Assembly: GCF_030272615.1 (NCBI RefSeq)
Contig: NC_081407.1
Coordinates: 442,674,213 to 442,738,212, forward strand
Reading direction: 5' to 3'
Source of the DNA: Cryptomeria japonica
Taxonomy: Eukaryota; Streptophyta; Pinopsida; Cupressales; Cupressaceae
DNA: 64,000 nt
Part shown: positions 23,432 to 34,973 of the stretch, in pieces
Layout: every line of letters starts with the position of its first letter
Position numbering within the stretch: position 1 is the first letter of the stretch
Program-made: the position numbers and the translations under genes
Notes under the pieces: model-generated
Seen by the model: only the letters and a program-made list of their open reading frames with translations
Told to the model about the DNA's origin: nothing
Databases searched by the model: none

Positions 23432-26310
23432 ATGGGAAAGAACAAGCGAGGAATGATGGAACAACGATAGGCTCAAAAGGAAAGACAAAGGCAGTGTATG
23501 AATAAATTGCGTGACATAAGAACAATGGGAGAAGAAGGTATGTCATCCTCAACATCTCAATTCAATTTACCAAATGAACATAATGCACCTAATACAATTG
23601 AAGAAGATACCACATTGAATAATGAATTAAATGACGAACATACACCTTCTCTATTTGATGAATTGAATGTACATAATGCACCAATGTTAACACCTCCTAG
23701 AATCATTCGTAGGAAACCAAAGTATCTAATTGACATTGATGAGAATATATTGAAGCCAATGCCCAATAAAATGAATAAATGAACTTGTAGGAGAATGGTT
23801 AAAAGAATATGGTAAAACTATTTTGAAAACTTAAATCTAACCGCAAGATGTCAATTAATTGTTCAAATGATTAAAAATTTGAATTTTAGAGAGACATTGA
23901 AAATTCTAGGCCTAAGATCATCTGAAAGTAATAGTGAAAGAACTATTGTGAGAAATATATTTGATGCATATCAAGCTATTGGTTCAAAATCATGTACTAA
24001 AGATTCTAATGCTAATCGACGTGTCATTACATCAACCATAATGAGCAAGAAAATAAAAAAAGATCGTTTGATAAGAAAAACAAGTAAGTCATTAAACGTT
24101 AGTAGAACAACATTAAGTAAAGCATTAAAGAGGTGGGAAAAAATAGAGGAACCTAACAATAATTTTCTTTGGGCATTCTCGGGTAGACTACCACGCAAAG
24201 ACAAGGTTGTTGTTGATGCACTAAGAACATTAATTGAAAATTTTTGGCATGACAACACAAGAGTTTCGCCCAACCAAAGAGATGTTGTTAGAAGGCGAAT
24301 TGGGTCTACAAATTGTGAGCCACATGCCAAAAACTATTTGGATATGACTCAAACTAAATTTTATGAAAGATTCCTTCAAAAATTTCCTCAAATAAGAATT
24401 TCTCAAAGATTTTTTGAAATGGAAAAACCTTTTTATATTAAGATTAATCATGTACGCACCATGTGTTCTTGTAGGATGCATATTGAATTTTCCATGCACT
24501 ATGATATTTTTTGTCATATTTGTTCTACTTTGCATAATAACGATGTTTTGCAAGAATGTAATATACAAGCACCTCCTAAGTCGGTAAGAGAATTTATTTC
24601 AAGTGTGCTATGTAATAGACATGATGGTTGCATTTATTATAAAATGCCTTGTTTGGAAGGTTCTTGTGCTATATGTGGTGGTTTGCAATGTTTATGAAGA
24701 TGCGTACATTTGGAGATTACACATGAAATTGGTACAAAACTAGTTTCTTTTGGAAAGTACAAGACAGTCACATATGGAGTTAAAGATGGAAAAGATTTGA
24801 AGAGATGTGAGCTAGTGAAAAATGATATATGTGCAGCTAAATTTATGAAAATGTTTCAAGAGAAACTAGTTTATGAGTACATAATGCATACACATAGAGA
24901 TTGATGGTTAGATGAGAAATTCAAGTTATGTAAGGACACATTTCCTCTTGGCACCATTGTCTCTATCCTTGATTTCCCTAAAAATTATACACTACAACCT
25001 CAAAATGAAGTGCAATTTATGTATTATCACTCTACACAAGTTTCTATTTTTGTACACATAGCATTCATGCTTGCAGATGATAGCACAGAGGAGGATAGAA
25101 AGGTTGTAAGAGAGTATCACTTCTACATAAGTGATGATCATACTCATTCATCAGAGTTTGTACAAGGATGCTTTAAAGTTTTCTATGATAGTTTAAGGGA
25201 AAGGAACATATGATACAACCGACACTTAATATGGTCAGATAATTGCACCGCACAATTCAAGAATGCAAGGATATTTTATTGGTTGACAAGGATGCATATG
25301 ACAAGTGGTGTACAACATTTTTGGAATTTCACTAAGGCTAGACATGGTAAGGGAGAGCACGATGGTGCAGGAGAATGTGTGAAAAGAGCCCTAGCTAGAG
25401 AAGAATTGAAGTGCGAAGGTGGTGCTGAGTTGATAGATGGAGAAATAGTTGTGCGATGGTGTAAGTCTACGATGGGTCCAGGTAATCCAGGTACGTCAAT
25501 GGTTCATAGATATTTTTGGTTGATCATTGAATCTAACATTGAAAACTATCTAGATTGTTGTACAGTTGTAGGATCGAGTGACATGCACTCATCTATGAGT
25601 TCAAATTCAAGTTCACTGGTAATTTATACGAGACAGATGGTATGTTTTTGCTCTTCATGCATGTATTGTTTGTGGGAATAATGTGAATCACAAGAATAGG
25701 TTGACAAATGGTCTTGTAGACCGTTGGTTCCCATTGATTCATATCAAATTCCCAAAGCACTACAATTGAGCTAGATGGAGACATTAGTGGATTTTGACCA
25801 TGTATCTGACCTAGTGGATTCAAGTGATTTTTTGAGTTAATATTTTTGCAAGTATTCTTTTTGGTTCATTTTGTTGTACATCATACTTTATTTTTGGTAT
25901 TAATTAACACTTTATAAAATGCAGGTCATGTGTATGCAGTTGTTGTAGAAGAGAACAATGAAGAAAGAACATATTACTATTTGTGTCGTTGTGTTGAGCC
26001 AAAAAGAAAATTGACAACCACAATCATTGACGAAGAGGGTATTGAGTACCCAATAGGGTCTGCTGTCGTGACAGGAACATGGCTTCTGAAATACCCTATC
26101 AAGAATTCTGATGTTTGGTTGTTTGAGGACTTTGAAACACACAGACATATTCTTCATTTCTCTAACCTTGTTGTTTCAACAAATATTCATTTGATGAAGT
26201 ATCGTGGTAGACCTCATAACAAGATTTTATGGAAAGTTCATGAATCTGACCACGAGGCAATACTTGACACAATATGGGTTAGAGCCGATCTTGAAGGCTC
26301 GCTTGATTGA
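23432..26310 (+). pseudogene. DDE-type transposase of an unassigned plant DNA transposon
   Basis: Start MGKNKRGMMEQR at 23432 in good context (accATGG). One frame runs from 23432 to about 25600 with several in-frame stops (TAG 23468, TGA 23780, 24695, 24902, 25211) but no frameshift. Order of parts: a low-complexity N-terminus; a helix-turn-helix-like stretch (TSKSLNVSRTTLSKALKRW, about 24085-24140); a Cys-rich block (CSCRMHIEF, CHICSTL, CNRHDGC, CAICGGLQC); then the candidate catalytic core: first Asp in VSILDFPKNYTLQPQNE, second in WSDNCTAQFKNARIFYWL, and Glu or Asp in RHGKGEHDGAGECVKRAL. A Cys pair (CIVCGNN) follows. After an intron ending aaatgcag at 25924, a last exon codes VYAVVVEENNEERTYYYL to the stop at 26308. 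The core resembles orphan DDE transposases seen in animals and plants; I cannot name the superfamily. Confidence 0.65.
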
Positions 26311-26389
26311 TTCTACGGTTCAGAGTAGAATGATTTTGAGAATTTTGTATAAATCGTCGACGAATTGTTCTATATTCATTTTTTGTATA

Positions 26390-26730
26390 TATAAATGCCC
26401 ATGAGCTGATTTTTACATGTTTAGGGGCATAATTTTGAATATTTAAATGACAATGAGCTGATTTGTACATATGTACATGCCAAATTTTGTATATTAAAAT
26501 GGCGATGAGCTGAATCGCACATATTGTAATGCCAAATTTTGTATAAAATCCCATGAGATGATTTGTATATTAAAATGACGATGAGCTAAATTGTACATAT
26601 TGTAATGCCAAATTTTGTAGAAAAGCCCATGAGATGATTTGTAAGACATTTTTTTATATAATCAAATAGCCAAGAGCTGATTTGATCATATTTAGAGGCA
26701 AATTTTTGAATAATATGTGACAATATTTTG
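26390..26730. repeat. Degenerate tandem repeat behind the transposase
   Basis: About five units of roughly 60-75 bases built on gatgagctgatttgtacat and gccaaattttgtat. Non-coding. Confidence 0.75.
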
Positions 26731-26948
26731 TGTGTCAATGTTTTGTGACTATGTTTTGAGTATATGTGATGTGTCCCTGGTCAATCATGAGCATTCTTAA
26801 TTCTTGTATAATCATGGAGAATTATTTGAGTCATTATCGGGTCATAGGGGTGATACATTGAGACAAGATACAATTTGAGGAAAAATTGTCATTGTTGTCA
26901 AAAAAATTATCAAAAAAGTTGTCAAGCAACTTCTACATTGCGTCGATA

Positions 26949-27775
26949 GGGTATGACTCTTGATGTTACGATGCTTTGGGATGCACGAGAGGGGCATGCC
27001 TAGCATAAAACTTCCTATCCAGATGCGCTCGTGATGTCGGTTTGTGCACATGACGAACCAAATCAATTCTAGCCAATCTTGCAACTTTGCATTGCATGCA
27101 ACTAACAGTTTTTGCAGCAGACGAAAAATTGCTACCAATTGAAAATGGCTATGAGTCGTCAAAAACCTAGATAGGCCATTTTAGAGGAGCCTCACGCAAC
27201 CCCACAAGTTCAAATGGATCGACCATATGTGTCTTGGATTTCAAGAAACAGTCCATGAAATTTTGACAATTTTTTGGACTCAGGGCACTTGAGAGATCGC
27301 CCTGGTACGGTATGACTCTCAATGTTTCGGTGCTTTGGGATGCATGACAGGGGTATGCCTAGCATAAAACTACCCCCCCATCCGCTCTCGTGACATTGGT
27401 TTGTGCACACGACGAACCAAATCAATTCTAGTCAATCTTGCAACTTTACATTGCATGCAACTCATGGTTTTTGTAGTAGGCAAAAAATGCTACCAATTGA
27501 AAATGGCTTCGAGTCATCAAAAACTGAGATAGGCCATTGTAGAGGAGCCTCACGCGACCCTACAAGTTCAAAGGGATCGACCATATGTCCTGGATTTCAA
27601 GAAACAGTCCGTCATATTTTGACAATTTTTTTGACTCAGGGCACTTGAGAGATCGCATTGGTATGGTATGACTCTCGACGTTCCGACGCTTTGGGATGCA
27701 CGACAAGGGCATGCCTAGCATGAACCTTCCCACCCAGATGCACTCGCGATGTTGGTTTGTGCACATGATGAACAA
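26949..27775. repeat. 357-bp tandem repeat, about 2.3 copies
   Basis: The phrase ggtatgactct begins units at 26949, 27307 and 27664 (steps 358 and 357). Units share 'tttgggatgca', 'gcatgcctagcat', 'gtttgtgcaca', 'aattgaaaatggct' and 'ttgacaattttt'. The third copy stops near 27775. Lies between the two convergent genes. Peptides in all frames look non-coding. Confidence 0.85.
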
Positions 27776-27825
27776 AATTTAACCATTGCGAGCATGAGGG
27801 TGCTCTCGCACCAAACACATATTGT

Positions 27826-28135
27826 TGTTTATATTCATATTGTTGATTTTTGTTGTTTATATTCCTATTGTTGATTACATATGCAAATATTAATTTAAAT
27901 TTATAAAAGGGCAGCCACCAAATACAACGAATACACAATAATGAACTAAATACAAGGAGTTTTGTAGGGTTAATTAAACATTTTAGAAATTTAATCAAAT
28001 CATATTCCACAATTGCAATGTTTTATATCATATATTTTTGTTGTTTATATTCATATTGTTGATTACATAGGCAAATGATCAATTAAATTTATAAAAGGAC
28101 AACCACAAAATACAATGAATACAAAATAATGAACT
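27826..28135. repeat. Direct repeat of about 110 bases, two copies
   Basis: Blocks near 27850-27950 and 28037-28135 share ttgttgtttatattc, ttgttgattacata, aaatttataaaagg and aatacaatgaata-type text. Non-coding. Confidence 0.65.
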
Positions 28136-28318
28136 TAGTACACATTTATTGGATCGAATATCGATATTTATATATATTAAAAAAAGGCATGTCTGCCAAG
28201 TCAATACAAGTATTACAAAAATGTGGCATATGCCATGTCCAAATCGATATACAATAAAAATGCAGAATATATCTACATGTATTGGTCATTCTATGACCAA
28301 AACTAACACTATATAATC

Positions 28319-28381
28319 CTAAACTTGTGGTGGATCATCAAAATCAAGCCTCTTCGATGCAGTACACGGCTCTGTAGATGG
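28319..28381 (-). CDS. Partner gene, last exon
   Basis: The minus strand has an acceptor ttttgcag, then 21 codons PSTEPCTASKRLDFDDPPQV and a stop at 28319-28321. Acceptor, open frame and stop fit a terminal exon of the gene that starts at 38752. Confidence 0.55.
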   Translation of the reverse strand, partial: PSTEPCTASKRLDFDDPPQV

Positions 28382-28496
28382 CTGCAAAACCACAATTCAA
28401 AAGCCAAGTTAGAATTCTTTTGTAGAAAATAGTTCATAATTAACAACATAACTATGCATTTAACTATAATTCTTTTGCAATTGAAATGTAGATTAC

Positions 28497-28610
28497 CTCA
28501 TCGGCTGATCTAGGAGCTAATGTCTTCGCTCTCCTCTCCTTGTCACTCTTAGGAGTTTTCTTGAAGACATACTTAAATGGATCCACGTTATGGCCGTACT
28601 GTGAAGGGGT
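28497..28610 (-). CDS. Partner gene, penultimate exon
   Basis: Exactly 38 codons between acceptor caatag and donor gGTAATC: TPSQYGHNVDPFKYVFKK, then TPKSDKERRAKTLAPRSADE. Very basic, so possibly DNA-binding or nuclear. The first part is echoed by exon 37103-37174 (GTPSAYRARPKKKNS). The beginning of this exon, with its intron, is duplicated at 36486-36640. Confidence 0.6.
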
Positions 28611-28742
28611 CTATTGTAGATTAAATGTACAATTAATACAATGTACTAACATAAATATATAAAAAACACTTAAAAGCTATAATATAGAGAACAATGACAT
28701 ACCTATGCCTGAGATGCTTCTCTAATGGACTGAGGATGGCTC
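28588..28742. repeat. 155-bp direct repeat, left copy (flank of copia element)
   Basis: From ttatggccgtactg to gaggatggctc. It matches 36486-36640 at the same length with no gap and about 7 substitutions. The two copies directly flank the copia element. Confidence 0.9.
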
Positions 28743-30292
28743 TATTGGCATTTGGCATTATAACAGACAATGGGAGATTGTTGGCATTTCAATAAGAATA
28801 TTGAGAAGGTTGTTGATGATTAGGGATATAACTGATTAAGGATGATTTACTGTCTTAATATTATTATTTTGTCATTGATGTCAAGAAATTGATTTTCTAA
28901 TTCAGTATGATGTTGCCATATCTTGAGAAGTATGATTTGATGAGTATAAAGATGTCGGTAAAAGGCATAGAAAGAATATGATGAATAAGGGGATGAATAA
29001 GGTATTCAATGGGCAACTATTACCGAGTCAGACAATGATGAGATCATGATGTTTAGATTGTTTTAACATCATACATATGTTGTAAATTGTAAAGTTAACA
29101 CTATACTATGTTACCAAGCAAAGAACCTAGTCGGTAAACCCTAAGGAACCTAGTCAGTAAACCCTAAGGTTATCGCTATCGGTTAATGAAGGTGGAATGT
29201 CTACCGAGTGAAGTTTAGTATTTACCGAGTTGTTACTGAGTTGTAACCGAGCTATAACAAAATACATTAAATGGTTACATGCATTATTTAATGAAGGAAG
29301 CTGATGAGATGGAACTGATTAAATGATTGGTATGCCGTGCATGAAGTTTGTTAATGAATATATGGCAAAGGAAAATCGGCATGAAGATCTACAGTGCATA
29401 TTGAACCGCATTACCCTAGAACAAGTTCCAAGAAATGTATGCAAGTTCCTAGGCGTGGTAAAATGTTTTTCAGATCGAAGGATACATTGAACCTGGACAA
29501 GATTGAAAATCTGATGGCTATGATTGATCATGGGAAATGTGATCAAAGAGATTAAGTGGTTGGCTAATTATTTATAAATAGGGAACTGTTGATAAACAAT
29601 GTATGTGGGCAAATGTATGCACAAGGATGCTACATAGTGATTATCGAGCACAGAAGCTTGAAGACCTGTTTTGAATAACATAGTATAGAAGCCCAACAGA
29701 TGGACAATATTAGTTCTATGTCTAGATTGTATTGAGCAAATAAGAATCTGCTTTAGCATTTTAGATGTGAAGTTGCAGATAGATTTTTATTACTGTTATT
29801 TTGTGAAAGTGAGAGAAAATCTCTTAACCGAGTGGACTTAACAGTCTTATTTGTAAAACCCTCTAGCAAGGTGACATTCTGATTGAGTGTTCGAAATCCT
29901 TTAACAAGGTCACTTCTAACACGGTGAAGATCCTAACAGATCAGAGGGAAATCCCTTAACTGGGTCACATCTAGCAATGTGTTTGTAATCTTTAATAGGA
30001 TTTGCTTTTAACCGAGCATACTCTAGAAGAGTATATTTCTTAGTGGGTCCAAAATCCCACAGTGGTTTTTCCTTATTTGGGTTTCCACATTAAATCTGGT
30101 GTTATGAGGTTTATGATGTTTATATGCTTTTGAGTTTGCATGTTTATCAGTTTTGGTTATATTACTGAAGTATATGTTACCGAGGTTGAATCTGATGTTT
30201 TTATGGAAGATTAAGTTTGTATGATTCACCCCCCCCCCCTCTCATCTTGTTGGCTATTAGATCTGTACTTACATTGAGTATCAGAACTATCA
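28743..30292 (+). repeat. Copia 5' LTR
   Basis: 1550 bp. Starts tattggcatttggc, where both LTRs begin to match, and ends actatca two bases before the primer site. Contains many accgagt/ccgagtt words and a gattcacccccc block near the end. By eye roughly 3 percent different from the 3' LTR. Confidence 0.8.
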
Positions 30293-30294
30293 AT

Positions 30295-30306
30295 TGGTAT
30301 CAGAGC
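30295..30306 (+). other. Copia primer binding site (tRNA-iMet)
   Basis: TGGTATCAGAGC, two bases after the 5' LTR. Confidence 0.9.
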
Positions 30307-30401
30307 TTTGGACTCCGGAAGAAAAGTTTAAAGGTGCTTGATGCAAAGATCCAAATATGTATAAGAGGGATGCACCGAAGCTGAACAAGTAAAGTTTCTC
30401 T

Positions 30402-31240
30402 ACATGGCAGAAAAGGATGAAGCTGCACCTATCAGGAGTTGGAGAATATGCTGTATATTATCTAGAGAATGATTCCATCACACCAAGCACCTATCCATTG
30501 ACTATGGAAGAAATAAAGGCAAAGCAAGAATATATCCAAGCAATGATTGAAATAATATCTGCATTGACAGACTCAGAGTTTAATGATCTAGAAGGCTGCA
30601 ATGATGCAAAGGCAATGTGGGACAAGCTCATATTTGTATATGGCGGTGATGAACATGTTCAAAGAGCAAAAGTAGACAGTCTAAGAGGACAACTTGAATC
30701 TACAAGGATGAATGAAGGTGAGAACATAACCTAGTATAGTACAAGACTAAAGGAGATTGTCAATCAAATCAAAGGAGCAGGTGGAACTATTGAAGAAAAG
30801 GATATAACAAGTAAGTTGTTAAGAACCCTTCTACCAACTTATGCAATCCGAGTCTCTACAATCAATGAATTGAGGTCTGTACCTATATGCCAATTTCTTT
30901 AGATGCTACTATTGGTAAGCTGCATGCATTTGAGTTAAGTAACTTTGATAACAGTGGATCTTTGGTAAATAAAGTTGAATCTACATTTAGTTCTTTTCAT
31001 CTTGATGAATCTAATGATTACAATGAAAGAAAGTATAAGTACTCTAAAGGAGATCATAGTGGAGCAAGTGAAAGATTTCGTAAGAACATGGAAGAAGTAC
31101 ACAAACTGTATGAGGAAATCAGAAAGTAGGAAGAGTTTGAAGCACTATTAGCCAGAAGGTTACCGAGAGGAAAAGGTAAGTATAAAGGAAAACTACCTTT
31201 GAAATGTTTCAATTGTGATAAAATAGGACATATGGCTTCC
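30402..31240 (+). pseudogene. Copia gag (broken)
   Basis: An ATG at 30402 opens MAEKDEA-like text, but the frame shifts at once. From 30417 the UBN2-type gag is readable: GVGEYAVYYLENDSITP, QAMIEIISALTDSEFNDLEG, KAMWDKLIFVYGGDEHVQRA, LRGQLESTRMNEGENIT. A TAG at 30732 and a frameshift near 30885 interrupt it, then DATIGKLHAFELS continues to 31127 (TAG). A zinc knuckle CFNCDKIGHMASNYP lies near 31205; its last Cys is replaced by Tyr. Gag packages the element RNA. Confidence 0.8.
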
Positions 31241-32998
31241 AACTATCCTGACAAAGATTCTACTGAAAAGAGAGATTACCGAGATGACAGACAGAAAGAT
31301 AATCATTACAGAGGACACCGAGACTTCAGAAGAAGAGATAGAAAGACATGCTTAATAACCGACGAGGAATCCAATGATGATAAATCAGATGAAACTGATA
31401 CAGAGGAAGTGGTTTATGTGGGTATCAAAGATGGATCAGATGAAGAAAGGTATGAAGAAAAAACCCTAATATCTCACATAAATACTAATGATTCTTGGAT
31501 CATAGATAGTGGATGCTCACATCATATGACAGGTGATAAACACAAGTTTGTTATGCTAGAAGATTATGATGGAGGCTATGTAAGATTTGGTAGTGATGCA
31601 CCATGTCCAGTAAGAGGTAAAGGATCTATAACACTTCGTGACAATGCAAGATGCAATGATGTTTATTGGGTTGAAGGTTTGAAATACAATTTGCTGAGTG
31701 TAGCACAACTAAACAATACAAGTTACCGAATAGAATTTCAGAAAGGAATTGTCAAAGTCCATGACAAGCATGGAAAGTTAGCTACTACTGGGACACAAAC
31801 AAAAGGTAATACATTTCACCTTGACTCAACTCGAAACAAGTGTCTGTATGCAAAGATAGATGATACCTGGTTATGGCATAAAAGGTTTTGTCATGTAAAT
31901 TTTGATAATCTGATCAAAATAAGTAAGAAGCACCGAGTAAGAGGTCTACCGAGTCTTGAAAAACCTGAGAATGCTATGTGTCAAGGATGCCATATGGGTA
32001 AGATGACAAGATCAAGCTTTACAAGTAAGTCTTACACTTCTAAGGGAGTTTTAGATCTTGTGCACACTGATCTTTGTGGTCCTATGAAAGTTCAAAGTTA
32101 TTATGGTGATAAATATTTCATATTATTTGTGGATGACTATTCAAGGATGATGTTGGTAATGTTTTTAAAAGAAAAATCAGAAGCTTTTCAAATGTTTAAA
32201 TGGTACAAGGCAAGAGTTGAAAATGAAACAGGAAGACAACTGAAATGTCTTAGATCAGAGAGAGGAGGAGAGTTCACATCTGATGAGTTCAACTTATTCT
32301 GCAATGATCATGGTATTAAAAGACAAGTCTCTGCACCGAGAACCCCACAACAAAATGGAATAGCTGAGAGAAGAAATAGATCTATCGTGGATTGTGCCAG
32401 AACCCTGATGATTGAAAAGAAAGTACCACAAACATTTTGGAGAGAAGCAATAAGCACAACAATTTACACCCTGAACCGAGTACAACTGAAGAAAGGTACT
32501 TTGAAGACACCATATTAAATCTGGTATGAAAAGAAACCTAATGTAAGTTATTTTAAAATATTTGGAAGTAGATGCTATGTACAAAAAGATGATAGAAATG
32601 GCAAGTTTGATCAGAAAAGTGAAGAAGGAACATTTCTAGGTTATTCTTCTAGAAGCAAAGCATTTAAATGTCTGATCAAATCATCTAACAAAATAGTAGA
32701 AAGTGCAAATGTGAAAATTGATGAATTTGCAGAAATAAATGATGAAGGAAATTCCAAAGAACCAGAAGATTATGATGAATTTGTCTATGTTCAACCGACA
32801 AGTCCTATAGAGAAAACTGTTGAAGAAAATGAAGAGAATATCCAGTTATCAAGTGATGAAGAAGATCATACAGAGCCTACCGAGCCTGTATTAGCTAAGT
32901 ATGTTAGAAGACATCATGCACCAAGTCAGATTATAGGAGATAAGGATGATCCAGTGATGACAAGGAACAAACTGAGACAGAACACGTCTGATATTTGA
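31241..32998 (+). pseudogene. Copia protease and integrase (broken)
   Basis: After the zinc knuckle comes the protease with WIIDSGCSHHMTGDKHKF (about 31495); it cleaves the polyprotein. Then the GAG-pre-integrase domain (TWLWHKRFCHVNFDNL, CQGCHMGK) and the integrase core: DLVHTDLCGPMKVQSY, FVDDYSRMMLVMFLKEKSEAF, ETGRQLKCLRSERGGEFTSD and RTPQQNGIAERRNRSI, which holds the catalytic Glu. Note SERGGEF where the family usually has SDNGGEF, so the second catalytic Asp appears lost. A TAA at 32516 interrupts, followed by IWYEKKPNVSYFKIFGSRC and an acidic linker to 32996. Confidence 0.85.
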
Positions 32999-33014
32999 AT
33001 TTGAACTGAGAATA

Positions 33015-34536
33015 GTGAAAGAGGCATTTAACAGTGAAGATTGGATAAATGCTATGATAGAAGAGATTGGTCAAATCAAGAAGAATGACACATGGACACT
33101 AATCCCAAGACCAAAGGACAAAAATGTAATCGGTACAAAGTGGATTTTCAGAAACAAGCTAAATAAAAAAGGTGAGGTCATTCGAAATAAAGCAAGACTA
33201 GTATGCAAAGGTTATTCTCAAGAAGAAGGAATTGATTATGGTGAAACTTTTGCACCTGTGGCTAGACCTGAAGGAGTAAGAACATTGTTGGCATATGCTG
33301 CTTTCAAAAACTTCAAGGTATATCAAATGGATGTCAAATCTACATTTCCGAATGGAATATTAGAAGAAGAAGTTTTTATTGAACAACCTGAAGGATTTGT
33401 TGAAGACGAGTAAAGATCAGGTATGTAAATTGAATAAAGCATTATATGGTCTGAAACAAGCACCTAGAGCATGGTATGAAAGATTGCACTCTTATTTGAT
33501 TAAGATTGGTTTTATAAGGACAAGTGAGAACAACAATATGTACATGAAGAATGATGAAAATGGAATACTGATCTCAGCCATATTTGTTGATGATATTATA
33601 TTTTGTGGAAATGACTCTTTATGCAAGAACTTTGGAAATGAAATGAGCAAAGAATTTGAGATGTCATTAATCGGTGAGATAAAGTATTTTATAGGTTTAC
33701 AGATACTGCAAATAAAAAATGAGATTTTGATTACTCAATCCAAATACATAAAGGAAATCTTGAAGAAATTTGGAATGGAGGATTCAAAACCAGTAAGTAC
33801 TCCTATGACTACCAACTGTAAACTATCAAAGAATGATGAATCTGCATCTGTTGATGAGACACTTTACCGATCCATGATTGGAAAGCTACAATATGTTGTT
33901 CACAACAAACTAGACATAGCACATGCAGTAGGTATAGTTGCAAGATTCTCTGCAGATCCTAAGGAAACACACATGACAACAATCAAAAGAATTTTTAGAT
34001 ACTTGAAAGGCACCGAGGATTATGGCTTAGTATATCAGAAAGGAAATGATTTCGATTTAAAAGTGTATACTGATGCTGATTGGACAGGCAACATGGATGA
34101 CAGAAAAAGCACAAGTGGAGGAGCTTTCTTTTTAGGAGAAAGACTAGTGAGTTGGCTTAGCAAGAAACAAGGATGTGTTTCATAGTCAACAACATAAGTT
34201 GAATATGTTGTTGCAGCATTGAATTGTACCAACATAGCATGGATCAAACAACTATTAGAAGGTATAAATGAGAAAGTTATCAAGCCAGTAACTATATTTT
34301 GTGACAATACTAGTGCCATTAACATTTCAAAGAATTGTGTTATGCATTCTAAGACAAAGCACATCTCTATCAAATATCATTATCTTACAGAAGAAGCTCA
34401 AGAGAAGAAAGTGGTGTTGGAGTATGTTAGCACAAAGGAACAAATAGCAGATATCTTCACCAAGCCACTACCAAGGGACACTTTTGAGTATCTCAGAAGT
34501 AAGTTAGGGGTCCTACCCCTATCTTCTACTCACTGA
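33015..34536 (+). pseudogene. Copia reverse transcriptase and RNase H (broken)
   Basis: RT from 33015: [78 protein letters not shown] (the usual 'KSAFLNG' region is altered). A frameshift near 33390 is followed by KLNKALYGLKQAPRAWYERL and the catalytic FVDDIIFCGND. RNase H: YTDADWTGNMDDRKSTSGGA, then stops at 34183 (TAG) and 34195 (TAA) inside the usual S-Q-S-T-x-E-A-E-Y motif, then FCDNTSAINISKN, HISIKYHYL and KEQIADIFTKPLP to 34536. Normal copia size but inactive. Confidence 0.88.
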
Positions 34537-34973
34537 CCGAGTTCGGTGAAAGCATCAATTCGATGACTCTACAGAATATCTTTTAGGAGTTGATGCTAAT
34601 TTACACACTTTAGGATGTTTTCTAAAGGTGTGTAGGAAATAGTGTAGGATACAATATAGGAAACAAGAATTGAAGACAAAATTATTTGACCGAGACTAAG
34701 TTGACACATTACAGCAGGAATTCACTTCATACAGGAAGAAATTATGTTTTAGTTCTTTACTTTTTTTTTGGCATTGTTGTCAAAGGGGGAGAAGACTGAA
34801 GAAGATTGAAGAAAAAGGGGGAGAAGACTGGAGAAAAGAGGAGAAGTCTAATGTATGGGGGAGAATTTTGATGACAGGAAGAGAGCATTTCAGAATCTCA
34901 CAAACAACTCACAGCAATCCGAATCAATTAGGTCAAATCAAATGGTTTTGCCATCAATGCCAAAGGGGGAGAT
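34537..34973 (+). other. Copia 3' internal region and polypurine tract
   Basis: Non-coding. Contains several gaagaaaaagggggagaag-like purine stretches and ends with aaagggggagatt directly before the 3' LTR. Confidence 0.7.

Noticed and set aside
26949-27775. Small conserved gene in the 357-bp repeat (similar 70-100 codon frames on the minus strand)
   Set aside because: The frames are similar only because the DNA is tandemly repeated; no start context, no known motif.
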